Shown one piece after another: positions 26,277 through 34,550 of a DNA stretch of 64,000 nucleotides (positions are counted from its first letter, which is position 1; the number at the start of each line of letters is the position of its first letter). The position numbers and the translations under genes are program-made. The notes under the pieces are model-generated. The model was not told where the DNA came from. It searched no databases and saw only the letters and a list, made by a program, of their open reading frames with translations. Source of the DNA: Sediminibacterium sp. TEGAF015 (GTDB lineage Bacteria > Bacteroidota > Bacteroidia > Chitinophagales > Chitinophagaceae); NCBI RefSeq assembly GCF_025997995.1, contig NZ_AP026683.1, positions 2,542,501-2,606,500 of the forward strand, in the 5' to 3' direction.

Positions 26277-27155
26277 ATGAATGCCTTTACAATCAAAGAT
26301 TTAGAGAACCTGTCGGGTATTAAAGCGCATACCATCCGTATATGGGAACAGCGGTATTCGTTCCTTAACCCACAGCGTACAGAAACCAATATTCGCTATT
26401 ATTCAGGCGATGAATTAAAGACGGTTTTGAACATAGCTTTACTGAATAAGTATGGGTTCAAGATTTCGCATATTGACCGCATGAGTGCGGATGAAATGCG
26501 TGAAAAAACCCTTAGTTTAAATCAGGCGCAAGCACAGCAGGAAAGAATTGTGAATGAATTGATCAGCTGCATGATCGACATGAAGCTGGAGGAATTTGAA
26601 ATGCTTGTTGATGGCTATATCAAAACCAAGGGAATTGAAAAAACCATTCCACAGATTATTTTCCCTTTTCTGGAACGCATCGGAATACTCTGGCTCACCA
26701 ACCACATCAATCCTGCTCAGGAGCACCTGGTAACGAATATTATTCGTCAGAAACTCATCATGGGTATCGAAACCTGTCAGACTCCCCTTACACAGCGAAA
26801 AACGGTCTTGTTGTTTTTGCCTGAGGGTGAACATCATGAGTTAGGTATTTTATTTACTTATTATCTGTTTAAGAGCCGAGGGGTTAAAGTGATTTACTTG
26901 GGTGCGAATGTACCATTGAAAGATGTAGAATATGTGGCCACTTTAAAGAAACCTGATTTCTTGTATTCCCATCTAACTTCTGTTGCGCACAATTTTAATT
27001 TTGAGAAGTTCTTAGTGAACGTACAAAATAGAATACCAGAGTTCTCCGTAATTGTTTCAGGGGCTTTGACTCAGTCTTACAAAAAACGGGTACCAACCAA
27101 TGTGACTTTCAAGAAGTCTTTGGCAGAAGTAACTGAATATATAGGCACTTTGTAA
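26277..27155 (+). CDS. CarH/LitR-type MerR regulator with cobalamin-binding domain
   Basis: Probable repressor of the carotenoid genes. The MerR DNA-binding domain covers about 1-75 (IKAHTIRIWEQRY, TNIRYYSGDEL). A four-helix cap and a Rossmann B12-binding domain follow (about 85-292). The cap has Trp139-x9-Glu149-His150, the Wx9EH signature of AdoCbl-dependent CarH. The lower axial ligand motif ExHxxG is Glu185-x-His187-x-x-Gly190. The residue after the Trp is Leu140, where Thermus CarH has His132, the ligand that locks the light state. The gene precedes an ECF sigma gene and the crt operon, as in other light- or B12-controlled carotenoid systems. A perfect terminator follows it. Confidence 0.88.
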   Translation: MNAFTIKDLENLSGIKAHTIRIWEQRYSFLNPQRTETNIRYYSGDELKTVLNIALLNKYGFKISHIDRMSADEMREKTLSLNQAQAQQERIVNELISCMIDMKLEEFEMLVDGYIKTKGIEKTIPQIIFPFLERIGILWLTNHINPAQEHLVTNIIRQKLIMGIETCQTPLTQRKTVLLFLPEGEHHELGILFTYYLFKSRGVKVIYLGANVPLKDVEYVATLKKPDFLYSHLTSVAHNFNFEKFLVNVQNRIPEFSVIVSGALTQSYKKRVPTNVTFKKSLAEVTEYIGTL

Positions 27156-27204
27156 GCATTTATGCCGCTACATACGATTTAAGTATAATGTTTAAACAAC
27201 AATT

Positions 27205-27231
27205 AACCAGCCCGCTATATGCGGGCTGGTT
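27205..27231 (+). terminator. Intrinsic terminator after the CarH-like gene
   Basis: A perfect 11-base stem (AACCAGCCCGC and its complement) with a 5-base loop, followed by TGTTT. It separates the regulator from the ECF sigma gene, so the sigma-crt operon must have its own promoter. Confidence 0.85.
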
Positions 27232-27326
27232 TGTTTAACAAATATTTTTAAAAAATTAAACAAAATACAGGGGCATTACCGAATTATATGTTTAGCTTTA
27301 TGCTTCAAATTATTAAACAATACGCC

Positions 27327-27827
27327 ATGTCTACGCTAGATTTTAATCAAATGTTGGTCAATAATGCGGATTTTTTGAAACCTTTCGCGGTTACTTTAAC
27401 GCGCGATCAGGAAGCGGCAAAAGACTTGTATCAGGAAACTTTATTCCGGGCATTGGCTAACAAAGACAAGTACAATGTAGGAACGAATATTAAGGCATGG
27501 TTGTACACCATCATGCGTAATATTTTCATCAATAACTACAGAAGAAAGTCTAAACAGTCTACCATCTTTGATAATACCCCCAATGAATTTCTATTAGACT
27601 TCAATCAGGGTGCAGTAGCCAACGAAGCCATTGCAAATATTAATATGAAAGAAGTAAAGCAGGCGATTCACAATCTTCCTGAGATTTTTAAAAATCCATT
27701 TCTTTTATATTTTGATGGTTACAAATACCATGAAATTGCAGAAATGCTGGATGAACCTTTAGGTACAATCAAGAGCAGGATTCACTTTGCCAGAAAACTG
27801 TTGAAATCTCATATTCAGCGTTTCTAA
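27327..27827 (+). CDS. ECF-type RNA polymerase sigma factor at the head of the crt cluster
   Basis: A 166-residue sigma-70-like factor with region 2 (AAKDLYQETLFRAL, KAWLYTIMRNIFINNYRR) and region 4 (LPEIFKNPFLLYFDGYKYHEIAEML, GTIKSRIHFARKLL). No anti-sigma gene is adjacent. I start at the ATG at 27327 (MSTLDFNQ), the conserved N-terminus as I recall it; the frame is open back to 27288. It lies 25 bases upstream of crtI and downstream of the CarH-like repressor. This mirrors the LitR-LitS pairing of Streptomyces, where the B12 repressor controls an ECF factor that switches on crt genes. A role in crt expression is therefore likely but inferred. Confidence 0.88.
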   Translation: MSTLDFNQMLVNNADFLKPFAVTLTRDQEAAKDLYQETLFRALANKDKYNVGTNIKAWLYTIMRNIFINNYRRKSKQSTIFDNTPNEFLLDFNQGAVANEAIANINMKEVKQAIHNLPEIFKNPFLLYFDGYKYHEIAEMLDEPLGTIKSRIHFARKLLKSHIQRF

Positions 27828-27852
27828 GAATTTTCATTAACTTACTCGTCAA

Positions 27853-29352
27853 GTGAAGCAAAAGCAAGCGATCGTAATCGGCAGCGGTTTCGCAGGTATG
27901 TCTGCGGCCTCATTTCTAGCCAGATCGGGCTGGAAAGTTATGGTATTGGAACAACATAATATGCCGGGAGGCAGAGCCCGCAAATTTGAAGCAGCAGGCT
28001 TTACATTTGATATGGGGCCCAGCTGGTATTGGATGCCAGATGTATTCGAGCGATATTTTCAGCAATTTGGAAAAGAAGTCAGCGACTACTACCAATTGGA
28101 AAGACTGGATCCATCCTATCGTGTTTACTGGCCTGATGGCATTACAGATATCCCCGCAAACTATATTGAATTAAAAGCCCTTTTTGAAAAATTGGAACCT
28201 GGTGCCGGTGAGCAGCTAGACCTGTTCATGAAAGAAGCGGCCTATAAATATGAAGTTGGGGTAAATAAACTCGTATTTAAACCGGGTCAATCCTTGTTGG
28301 AATTTTTAGACCTTGATTTAATAAAAGGGGTATTCAAGCTGGATGTTTTCAATTCTATGAAAGCTCATGTGGGCAAGTATTTCAAGAATCCGAAGCTGGT
28401 AGAATTGATGGAATTTCCCGTTTTGTTTTTAGGTGCATTGCCCGAACACACTCCTGCATTATACAGTTTAATGAACTATGCCGATATTAAAGGAGGAACC
28501 TGGTATCCGCAAAAAGGAATGTATGAAATTGCAAAAGCCATGTATGATTTGGCGGTATCATTGGGCGTAGAATTTAGGTTTAATCATTCTGTTACAGGCA
28601 TTAATATTAAAGATGGGGTAGCAAATTCTGTTTCCTGCCTGGTGAATACACCTGCAGGCAAAACAAGTGTGGCAATTGATGCTGATGTGGTAGTTGGTGG
28701 AGCCGATTATCATCATGTTGAAACTGTTTTGTTACCAAGTGAATATCAATCCTATTCAGCTGCTTATTGGAATAAGCGTGTGATGGCTCCCAGTTGTTTG
28801 TTGTATTATATCGGGTTAAATAAAAAACTGGAGGGCATAACGCACCATTCCTTGTATTTTGATACCGATTTTAGTTTGCATGGTAAAGAAATTTACACAA
28901 CCAAGGAATGGCCAACCAATCCACTGTTTTATTTGTGCGCACCTTCAGTAACAGATAAAACGGTTGCGCCAGAAGGATGCGAAAACTTATTTTTATTAAT
29001 ACCTGTGGCAACTGGTTTAACCGGGGATACGGAAGAACTAAGAGAGAAGTATTTTCAGCAGATAATTAAAAGAGTAGAGGAACAAATTGGCCAGTCAATA
29101 CAAGATGCTATTATTTATAAAAGGACTTTTGCCCAAAGCAATTTCATTGAAGATTATAACGCTTTCAAAGGAAATGCTTATGGTTTAGCGAACACTTTAC
29201 TGCAAACTGCTGTTTTAAAGCCGTCATGCAGAAGTAAAAAAGTTAAAAACTTATTCTTTACAGGACAATTAACCGTTCCGGGTCCGGGAGTTCCTCCCAG
29301 TCTGATCAGCGGTGAAGTAGTAGCTAAAGAAATTACCAAATTATATGATTAA
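27853..29352 (+). CDS. crtI: Phytoene desaturase (CrtI-type)
   Basis: FAD-dependent desaturase converting phytoene to lycopene. The N-terminus carries the dinucleotide-binding motif IVIGSGFAGMSAASFLA and LEQHNMPGGRARKFE. The GPSWYWMPDVFERYF region and the C-terminal FFTGQLTVPGPGVPPSLISG are typical of CrtI. At 499 residues it is full length. The start is GTG at 27853, as no ATG suits the FAD domain. It follows the ECF sigma gene and overlaps crtB by 8 bases. Of the two CrtI-type genes here, this one is adjacent to crtB and is the more likely phytoene desaturase. Confidence 0.92.
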   Translation: MKQKQAIVIGSGFAGMSAASFLARSGWKVMVLEQHNMPGGRARKFEAAGFTFDMGPSWYWMPDVFERYFQQFGKEVSDYYQLERLDPSYRVYWPDGITDIPANYIELKALFEKLEPGAGEQLDLFMKEAAYKYEVGVNKLVFKPGQSLLEFLDLDLIKGVFKLDVFNSMKAHVGKYFKNPKLVELMEFPVLFLGALPEHTPALYSLMNYADIKGGTWYPQKGMYEIAKAMYDLAVSLGVEFRFNHSVTGINIKDGVANSVSCLVNTPAGKTSVAIDADVVVGGADYHHVETVLLPSEYQSYSAAYWNKRVMAPSCLLYYIGLNKKLEGITHHSLYFDTDFSLHGKEIYTTKEWPTNPLFYLCAPSVTDKTVAPEGCENLFLLIPVATGLTGDTEELREKYFQQIIKRVEEQIGQSIQDAIIYKRTFAQSNFIEDYNAFKGNAYGLANTLLQTAVLKPSCRSKKVKNLFFTGQLTVPGPGVPPSLISGEVVAKEITKLYD

Positions 29353-30181
29353 ACTGTTTCATCAGGTAAGTCAGGAATGCAGCAGAATTACTACGGAGCT
29401 GTATAGCACGAGTTTTTCTTCGTCCATTCGGCTCTTGCATAAAGATCTTAGAACGCCCATTTTTAATATTTATGGGTTTGTAAGATTTGCAGACGAAATA
29501 GTGGACACTTTTCATGAATTTGACAAAGTAAAATTGCTGACTGATTTTAAAAAGGCTACTTATGAAGCCATTGAGCAAAAAATTTCACTTAATCCTATTT
29601 TGCACAGCTTCCAGTTAACGGTGAATGAATACAATATTGACCATTCATTAATTGATGCCTTCCTGAAGAGCATGGAGATGGATTTGGGTAAGAAGCAGTA
29701 TGATAGAAACGGGTATGAGGAATATATCTATGGAAGTGCCGAAGTAGTTGGCTTAATGTGTTTGTACGTTTTTTGCAATGGCGATAAAAATAGCTATGAA
29801 CAGCTTAAACCTTATGCCTGCAGTCTGGGCTCTGCTTTTCAGAAAGTAAACTTTCTTCGTGATCTGAAAGCAGATTTTGAGGGATTAGACAGGATGTATT
29901 TTCCAGGTTGCGACTTCAGTAATTTCACACAGGAAGACAAACTAAAAATTGAGCAGGATATTCAGCGTGATTTTGATCATGCATATGAAGGAATTGTTCA
30001 ATTGCCTCTTAAAGCAAGATTTGGCGTATATGTAGCATATAAATATTATTTAAGTCTGTTCAAAAAAATCAAAAAGCTACAGCCACAGAAGATATTAGAC
30101 ACCAGGGTGAGAATTCCCGATCATGGTAAGGTTTTCATTCTGGCCAAAGCGGGTATTCGTAGTCAACTAAACCTGCTATAA
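29345..30181 (+). CDS. crtB: Phytoene synthase
   Basis: Condenses two geranylgeranyl diphosphates to phytoene. The trans-isoprenyl synthase fold has both aspartate-rich motifs, RFADEIVDTF (about residue 46) and NFLRDLKADFEGLDRMYFP (about 176). The 278-residue length fits. The start lies within the last codons of crtI, so the two are translationally coupled. Geranylgeranyl diphosphate synthase is not in the window and must be supplied from elsewhere. Confidence 0.95.
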   Translation: MIKLFHQVSQECSRITTELYSTSFSSSIRLLHKDLRTPIFNIYGFVRFADEIVDTFHEFDKVKLLTDFKKATYEAIEQKISLNPILHSFQLTVNEYNIDHSLIDAFLKSMEMDLGKKQYDRNGYEEYIYGSAEVVGLMCLYVFCNGDKNSYEQLKPYACSLGSAFQKVNFLRDLKADFEGLDRMYFPGCDFSNFTQEDKLKIEQDIQRDFDHAYEGIVQLPLKARFGVYVAYKYYLSLFKKIKKLQPQKILDTRVRIPDHGKVFILAKAGIRSQLNLL

Positions 30182-30185
30182 TCCA

Positions 30186-30710
30186 ATGACAGAACTAGTG
30201 ATTCTGGTAAATGAAGCTGACGAAGAAATTGGTTTCATGGAAAAAATGGAAGCTCATGAGAAGGCCTTATTACACAGAGCATTCAGTGTATTTGTTTTCA
30301 ATAGCTCCGGAGAAATGTTATTGCAGCAAAGAGCCAGTGAAAAATACCACAGCGCTAATCTGTGGACCAATACCTGTTGCAGTCATCCCAGACCAGGCGA
30401 ATCTGTTGCGCAGGCAGCGAATCGCAGACTAAAGGAAGAAATGGGTTTCCAGACACCTTTGCAAAAAGCCTTTGACTTTGTATATAAAGCACCTTTTGAT
30501 AACGGCTTAACTGAATACGAATTTGATCATGTATTTATTGGAACTTATGAAGGAAGTATTGAAATGAATCCTTCGGAAGTACAAGCCCATGCTTTTCGTA
30601 GCTTTGATACAATAGAAACCATGATTCAAGCCCAGCCAGCACAATTTACTTCCTGGTTTTTAATAGCATTTCCGAAAGTTAAAGCCTGGTGGCAAGAAAA
30701 ATATCGCTAA
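30186..30710 (+). CDS. idi: Isopentenyl-diphosphate delta-isomerase, type 1
   Basis: Interconverts IPP and DMAPP and feeds the isoprenoid supply for carotenoids. The 174-residue NUDIX-fold enzyme has the catalytic-Cys segment TNTCCSHPRPGES and the NUDIX helix ANRRLKEEMGF. A Glu-rich FDHVFIGTYEG block completes the metal site. It lies 4 bases after crtB and 4 bases before the second desaturase gene, so it is inside the operon. Confidence 0.95.
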   Translation: MTELVILVNEADEEIGFMEKMEAHEKALLHRAFSVFVFNSSGEMLLQQRASEKYHSANLWTNTCCSHPRPGESVAQAANRRLKEEMGFQTPLQKAFDFVYKAPFDNGLTEYEFDHVFIGTYEGSIEMNPSEVQAHAFRSFDTIETMIQAQPAQFTSWFLIAFPKVKAWWQEKYR

Positions 30711-30714
30711 AGGA

Positions 30715-32208
30715 ATGAGTGAAAATTCGTCCAGTAAAAATGCAATTGTTATAGGTGCGGGTATCGCAGGCCTGGCATCTGCCATACGTCTGCAGGTAAT
30801 GGGGTACGAAGTAACAGTGTATGAGAAAAACAACTATCCGGGTGGAAAACTGAGCCATTTTGAAATAAATGGATATCAATTTGACGCAGGTCCCAGTTTA
30901 TTTACCAGACCAAAGTTGATTGAAGAATTATTTGTATTGGCCAATGAGCCAATGGAAAACTATTTCTCTTACGAACGTGTGCCAGTTGCTTGTCATTATT
31001 TTTATCAGGATGGCACCCTGATAAAAGCATATGCGGATCATGAGAAATTTGCAGAAGAAATACAGGTAAAAACAGGGGAGCCAGCTGAGCATGTACACGA
31101 ATATTTACGACACTCGGCCAATGCATATGAAAACATTGCAGATATATTTCTAAAATATACATTGCATCGCTTGTCAACCTTATTTAAAGCGCCTGTAGCC
31201 AAAGCCATTCAATATCTGAAATGGCCTTATCTCTTTACCAGTTTACATCAGTACAATCAATCCAGATTTCAATCATCCAAATTGGTGCAACTCTTTAACA
31301 GATATGCTACCTATAATGGCAGCAATCCTTACAAAGCACCGGCCATGCTTTCTTTGATTCCTCATTTGGAACACAATGAAGGAACTTTCTATCCAAAAGG
31401 AGGAATGATCAGCATTACACGTGCCTTGTTTGCACTTGCAGAAAAGAAAGGAGTGAAGTTCATATTTGATACTCCGGTAGATAAGATTATTCGTGCAAAT
31501 AACCAAGTTCAAGGCGTTGTAGTGAATGGAGAAAATATAATGGCCAATCTGGTAGTAAGTAATATGGATGTTTATTTTACCTATCAGCATTTATTGGGTG
31601 AGCCATTGAAAGCTAAAAAAATATTGAAGCAGGAAAGAAGCAGTAGTGCATTTATTTTTTATTGGGGCATGAGCAAAACTTTTGAGCAACTGAGTTTGCA
31701 TAATATTTTTTTCAGCGAGCAATACGAAGCAGAATTTAATTCTTTGTTTCATACATGTCAGCCTTTTGCCGACCCTACTGTATACATCAACATTACAAGC
31801 AAATGTGAGCCTGGTATCCAGGCACCTTCAGAGAAAGAAAACTGGTTTGTAATGGTCAATGCACCTGCAAATAATGGCCAGGATTGGGATGCTATTCGCG
31901 ATTTTTACAAAAAAGCAATACTGCAAAAACTGAATAGTATTATAGGAGAAGATATAGCTAAGTACATAGAAGTGGAAGAAGTATTAAGCCCTGTGAGTAT
32001 CGAAACAAAAACTGCATCCTATATGGGTTCTTTGTACGGAACTAGTTCTAATAGCAAGATGGCGGCTTTTATGCGTCACCCTAATTTCAGTAATACCATA
32101 AAAGGTTTGTACTTTGTAGGAGGAAGTGTACACCCCGGAGGTGGAATTCCTCTCTGTTTGTCTAGTGCAGCAATTATGTCAGATTTAGTAAAAGCCGATG
32201 TTGTATAA
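30715..32208 (+). CDS. Second CrtI-type carotenoid desaturase (CrtD-like)
   Basis: A 497-residue FAD-dependent oxidoreductase with IVIGAGIAGLASAIRLQ, YEKNNYPGGKLSHFE and the C-terminal YFVGGSVHPGGGIPLCLSSA. This GGSVHPGGGIP variant is typical of hydroxyneurosporene/1'-hydroxy-carotenoid 3',4'-desaturases (CrtD), whereas the first copy has the CrtI form. Its neighbour is a CruF-like 1',2'-hydratase, whose product is the CrtD substrate. Together they would modify the acyclic end of gamma-carotene. The stop codon overlaps the CruF-like start by 11 bases. A second phytoene desaturase role cannot be excluded. Confidence 0.85.
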   Translation: MSENSSSKNAIVIGAGIAGLASAIRLQVMGYEVTVYEKNNYPGGKLSHFEINGYQFDAGPSLFTRPKLIEELFVLANEPMENYFSYERVPVACHYFYQDGTLIKAYADHEKFAEEIQVKTGEPAEHVHEYLRHSANAYENIADIFLKYTLHRLSTLFKAPVAKAIQYLKWPYLFTSLHQYNQSRFQSSKLVQLFNRYATYNGSNPYKAPAMLSLIPHLEHNEGTFYPKGGMISITRALFALAEKKGVKFIFDTPVDKIIRANNQVQGVVVNGENIMANLVVSNMDVYFTYQHLLGEPLKAKKILKQERSSSAFIFYWGMSKTFEQLSLHNIFFSEQYEAEFNSLFHTCQPFADPTVYINITSKCEPGIQAPSEKENWFVMVNAPANNGQDWDAIRDFYKKAILQKLNSIIGEDIAKYIEVEEVLSPVSIETKTASYMGSLYGTSSNSKMAAFMRHPNFSNTIKGLYFVGGSVHPGGGIPLCLSSAAIMSDLVKADVV

Positions 32209-32872
32209 TAAGCCAGCCATACCATTGTTCATAGCCATCTTGTTTCATTTTATGGGTGTGCTGGGTATTTTGTTCACCCCTTATAAGGAATGGTTCATCG
32301 CCAACACTCCACTAACACTTATTTTGATGGGAATATTGCTGGCTGCCAGTCAGGAAAAAATTGAAAAAGGTTTTGTGCTGTTTTTTATTCTTGCTTTTGT
32401 AACCGGTATGGTTACAGAAATGATAGGTGTAAATACAGGGATCTTATTTGGGGATTATGTATATGGAACCGTGATGGGCCCTCAATTATTGGGCGTACCC
32501 TTTTTGATTGGTATGAACTGGTTTGTGATTGTGTTTTGCTGTGGATCGCTCATGAACAAATTGAACAAAGTAATGCTGGCTAAATATGAAGCCCCAATAC
32601 CAGTTGCCATCATTAAGTGGTCTGTTATTATTGATGGTGCAGTGTTGGCTACTTTTTTTGACTGGTTGATGGAGCCGGTAGCCATAAAGCTAGGGTTCTG
32701 GTCCTGGGAAGGTGGTGGTATTCCTATGTTGAATTATGTCTGCTGGTTTGGGATAAGCGCCATTTTATTGGCAGTTCAGCAACAGCTTAAATTAAAGGCC
32801 CAAAACCATTTTGCCATACACTTGTTAATTATACAGGCACTCTTTTTTCTGTCACTTAGAATATTTTTATAG
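32198..32872 (+). CDS. cruF: CruF-like carotenoid 1',2'-hydratase (membrane protein)
   Basis: A 224-residue polytopic membrane protein with about seven hydrophobic segments, matching the carotenoid biosynthesis protein family (DUF422) that includes CruF and the bacterioruberin hydratase. Recognisable segments are TEMIGVNTGILFGDYVYG, GVPFLIGMNWFVIVF and FFDWLMEPVAIKLGFW. The last contains conserved acidic residues thought to serve hydration. It adds water to the psi end group. The start lies inside the end of the CrtD-like gene, and crtZ follows one base after the stop codon. Confidence 0.82.
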   Translation: MLYNKPAIPLFIAILFHFMGVLGILFTPYKEWFIANTPLTLILMGILLAASQEKIEKGFVLFFILAFVTGMVTEMIGVNTGILFGDYVYGTVMGPQLLGVPFLIGMNWFVIVFCCGSLMNKLNKVMLAKYEAPIPVAIIKWSVIIDGAVLATFFDWLMEPVAIKLGFWSWEGGGIPMLNYVCWFGISAILLAVQQQLKLKAQNHFAIHLLIIQALFFLSLRIFL

Positions 32873-32873
32873 C

Positions 32874-33341
32874 ATGTGGTATGTACTTTTTACTTTATTG
32901 GTATTCGTATTAATGGAAGGGATTACCTGGTTAACCCATCGCTATGTAATGCATGGATTTCTCTGGTATTTGCATGAAGACCATCATCAGAAAGGTCCGG
33001 GATTCTGGGAGAAAAATGATGCTTTTTTTGTCATTTTTGCCATACCAAGCTGGCTATGTATTATGTTGGGGAGTATGAATCAGAATTACTGGGTAGTAAG
33101 TATTGGTGCCGGAATTGCTATGTATGGATTTGCCTACTTCCTTGTTCATGAAATTATCATACACCAGCGTATCAAATTATTTACCCGCAGTAATAATCGC
33201 TATATCAGAGCCATTCGCTGGGCACATAAAATGCACCACAAACACCTCAATAAAGAAGAAGGTGAAAGCTTCGGTATGCTAATAGTTGCAAAGAAGTATT
33301 GGGATAAAATCAGACGCGACGAAAAGCTAAAAGCTGTATAA
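32874..33341 (+). CDS. crtZ: Beta-carotene hydroxylase (CrtZ-type)
   Basis: Membrane di-iron hydroxylase that adds the C3 hydroxyl to a beta ring. The 155 residues contain the histidine clusters HRYVMH, HEDHH and HKMHHKH in fatty-acid-hydroxylase spacing, plus HEIIIHQR. Four hydrophobic segments anchor it in the membrane. One base separates it from the CruF-like gene, and three from crtY. Within this cluster it would hydroxylate the single beta-ring made by CrtY. Confidence 0.92.
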   Translation: MWYVLFTLLVFVLMEGITWLTHRYVMHGFLWYLHEDHHQKGPGFWEKNDAFFVIFAIPSWLCIMLGSMNQNYWVVSIGAGIAMYGFAYFLVHEIIIHQRIKLFTRSNNRYIRAIRWAHKMHHKHLNKEEGESFGMLIVAKKYWDKIRRDEKLKAV

Positions 33342-33344
33342 GCC

Positions 33345-34514
33345 TTGAATAATCAATACGACTTCATTATTGCCGGAGCAGGCTGTGCAGGAATGAGCTT
33401 ACTTTTACGGTTGGCCAGTGATCCATTTTTTTCCTCTAAGAAAATATTGGTACTAGATTCAGATGATAAGACCGTGAATGATAGAACCTGGTGTTTCTGG
33501 GAAAAAGACCCCGATATTTTCGAGCCAATTGTTCATCATCAATGGAATGAGCTGGATTTTTTCTCTAATCACTTTTCTACCGTACTCGATATTGCTCCCT
33601 ACAAGTATAAAATGATTAGAGGCATTGATTTTTATGCCTATGTAAAGAATGCAATTGCAGCAGCCCCTAATATTGAATGGAGAAAGGCTTCGATAAAAAA
33701 GCCATTGAAACATACAACACAAAACTTAGCTGGTGTTGAATTAACAGACGGTACCCTTATTTACGCAAGCTTTGTTTTCAGTAGTATTTTATTTGAACCT
33801 ATTCAAACAGCACCATCAGACTATCACTTTCTGCAACATTTTACCGGGTGGGAAATTGAAACTGCTTCACCCTGTTTTAACCCGGGAAAAGCAGTCTTTA
33901 TGGATTTTAGGGTAGGTCAAGAACAGGGTACTACTTTCATGTATGTATTACCCACTTCAACCACAAAGGCATTGGTTGAATACACTTTGTTTACTGAACA
34001 GCTTTTGCCGGATGAAGCATACGAAAAAGCACTCAGAAATTATATCGGAAGTGAATTACAAATTCAGGACTATACCATTGTGCACCGTGAAAAAGGTATA
34101 ATCCCAATGACCACACACAACTTTCCGCGATATCAGGATAATCATATTTATATTGGTATTGCAGGGGGAGAGGCAAAAGCGAGTAGTGGCTATGCCTTCA
34201 AGTCTATACAAAAACGTACGGCAGCAATTGTGAAGGCATTGAAGGAAGGGAGATCTTTAGCAATCAATAAATCCTTTTCTGAAAAAAAAGGTCATTTGTA
34301 TGATGCTGTTTTATTACACGTGCTGCATTATAAAAAAATGCCGGGTGATCTTATTTTTGCTTCCATCTTCAAGGGAAACAAAGCTTCAAGTGTTTTGTCT
34401 TTTTTAGATAATGAGAGTGATGTATTAACCGATCTCAAAATTATGAGCAGTGTGCCCACCCGTATTTTCCTTCCCGCTGCATTACAGGAAATAGTCAGTC
34501 AGGGCAAGCGTTGA
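33345..34514 (+). CDS. crtY: Lycopene cyclase (CrtY-type)
   Basis: Flavoprotein that closes beta rings on lycopene. The 389-residue protein starts with the FAD motif IIAGAGCAGMSLLLRLAS and has the family segment DRTWCFWEKD. IPMTTHNFPRYQDNHIYIGIAGG and ASSGYAFKSIQKR are typical of CrtY. The start is TTG at 33345, and no ATG lies near the expected N-terminus. It is the last gene of the carotenoid operon. Only one cyclase is present, and with a hydratase blocking the other end a monocyclic product is expected. Confidence 0.92.
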   Translation: MNNQYDFIIAGAGCAGMSLLLRLASDPFFSSKKILVLDSDDKTVNDRTWCFWEKDPDIFEPIVHHQWNELDFFSNHFSTVLDIAPYKYKMIRGIDFYAYVKNAIAAAPNIEWRKASIKKPLKHTTQNLAGVELTDGTLIYASFVFSSILFEPIQTAPSDYHFLQHFTGWEIETASPCFNPGKAVFMDFRVGQEQGTTFMYVLPTSTTKALVEYTLFTEQLLPDEAYEKALRNYIGSELQIQDYTIVHREKGIIPMTTHNFPRYQDNHIYIGIAGGEAKASSGYAFKSIQKRTAAIVKALKEGRSLAINKSFSEKKGHLYDAVLLHVLHYKKMPGDLIFASIFKGNKASSVLSFLDNESDVLTDLKIMSSVPTRIFLPAALQEIVSQGKR

Positions 34515-34550
34515 TCTGTCTCTTACCATCATATTTTGTAACTTTAAGCA

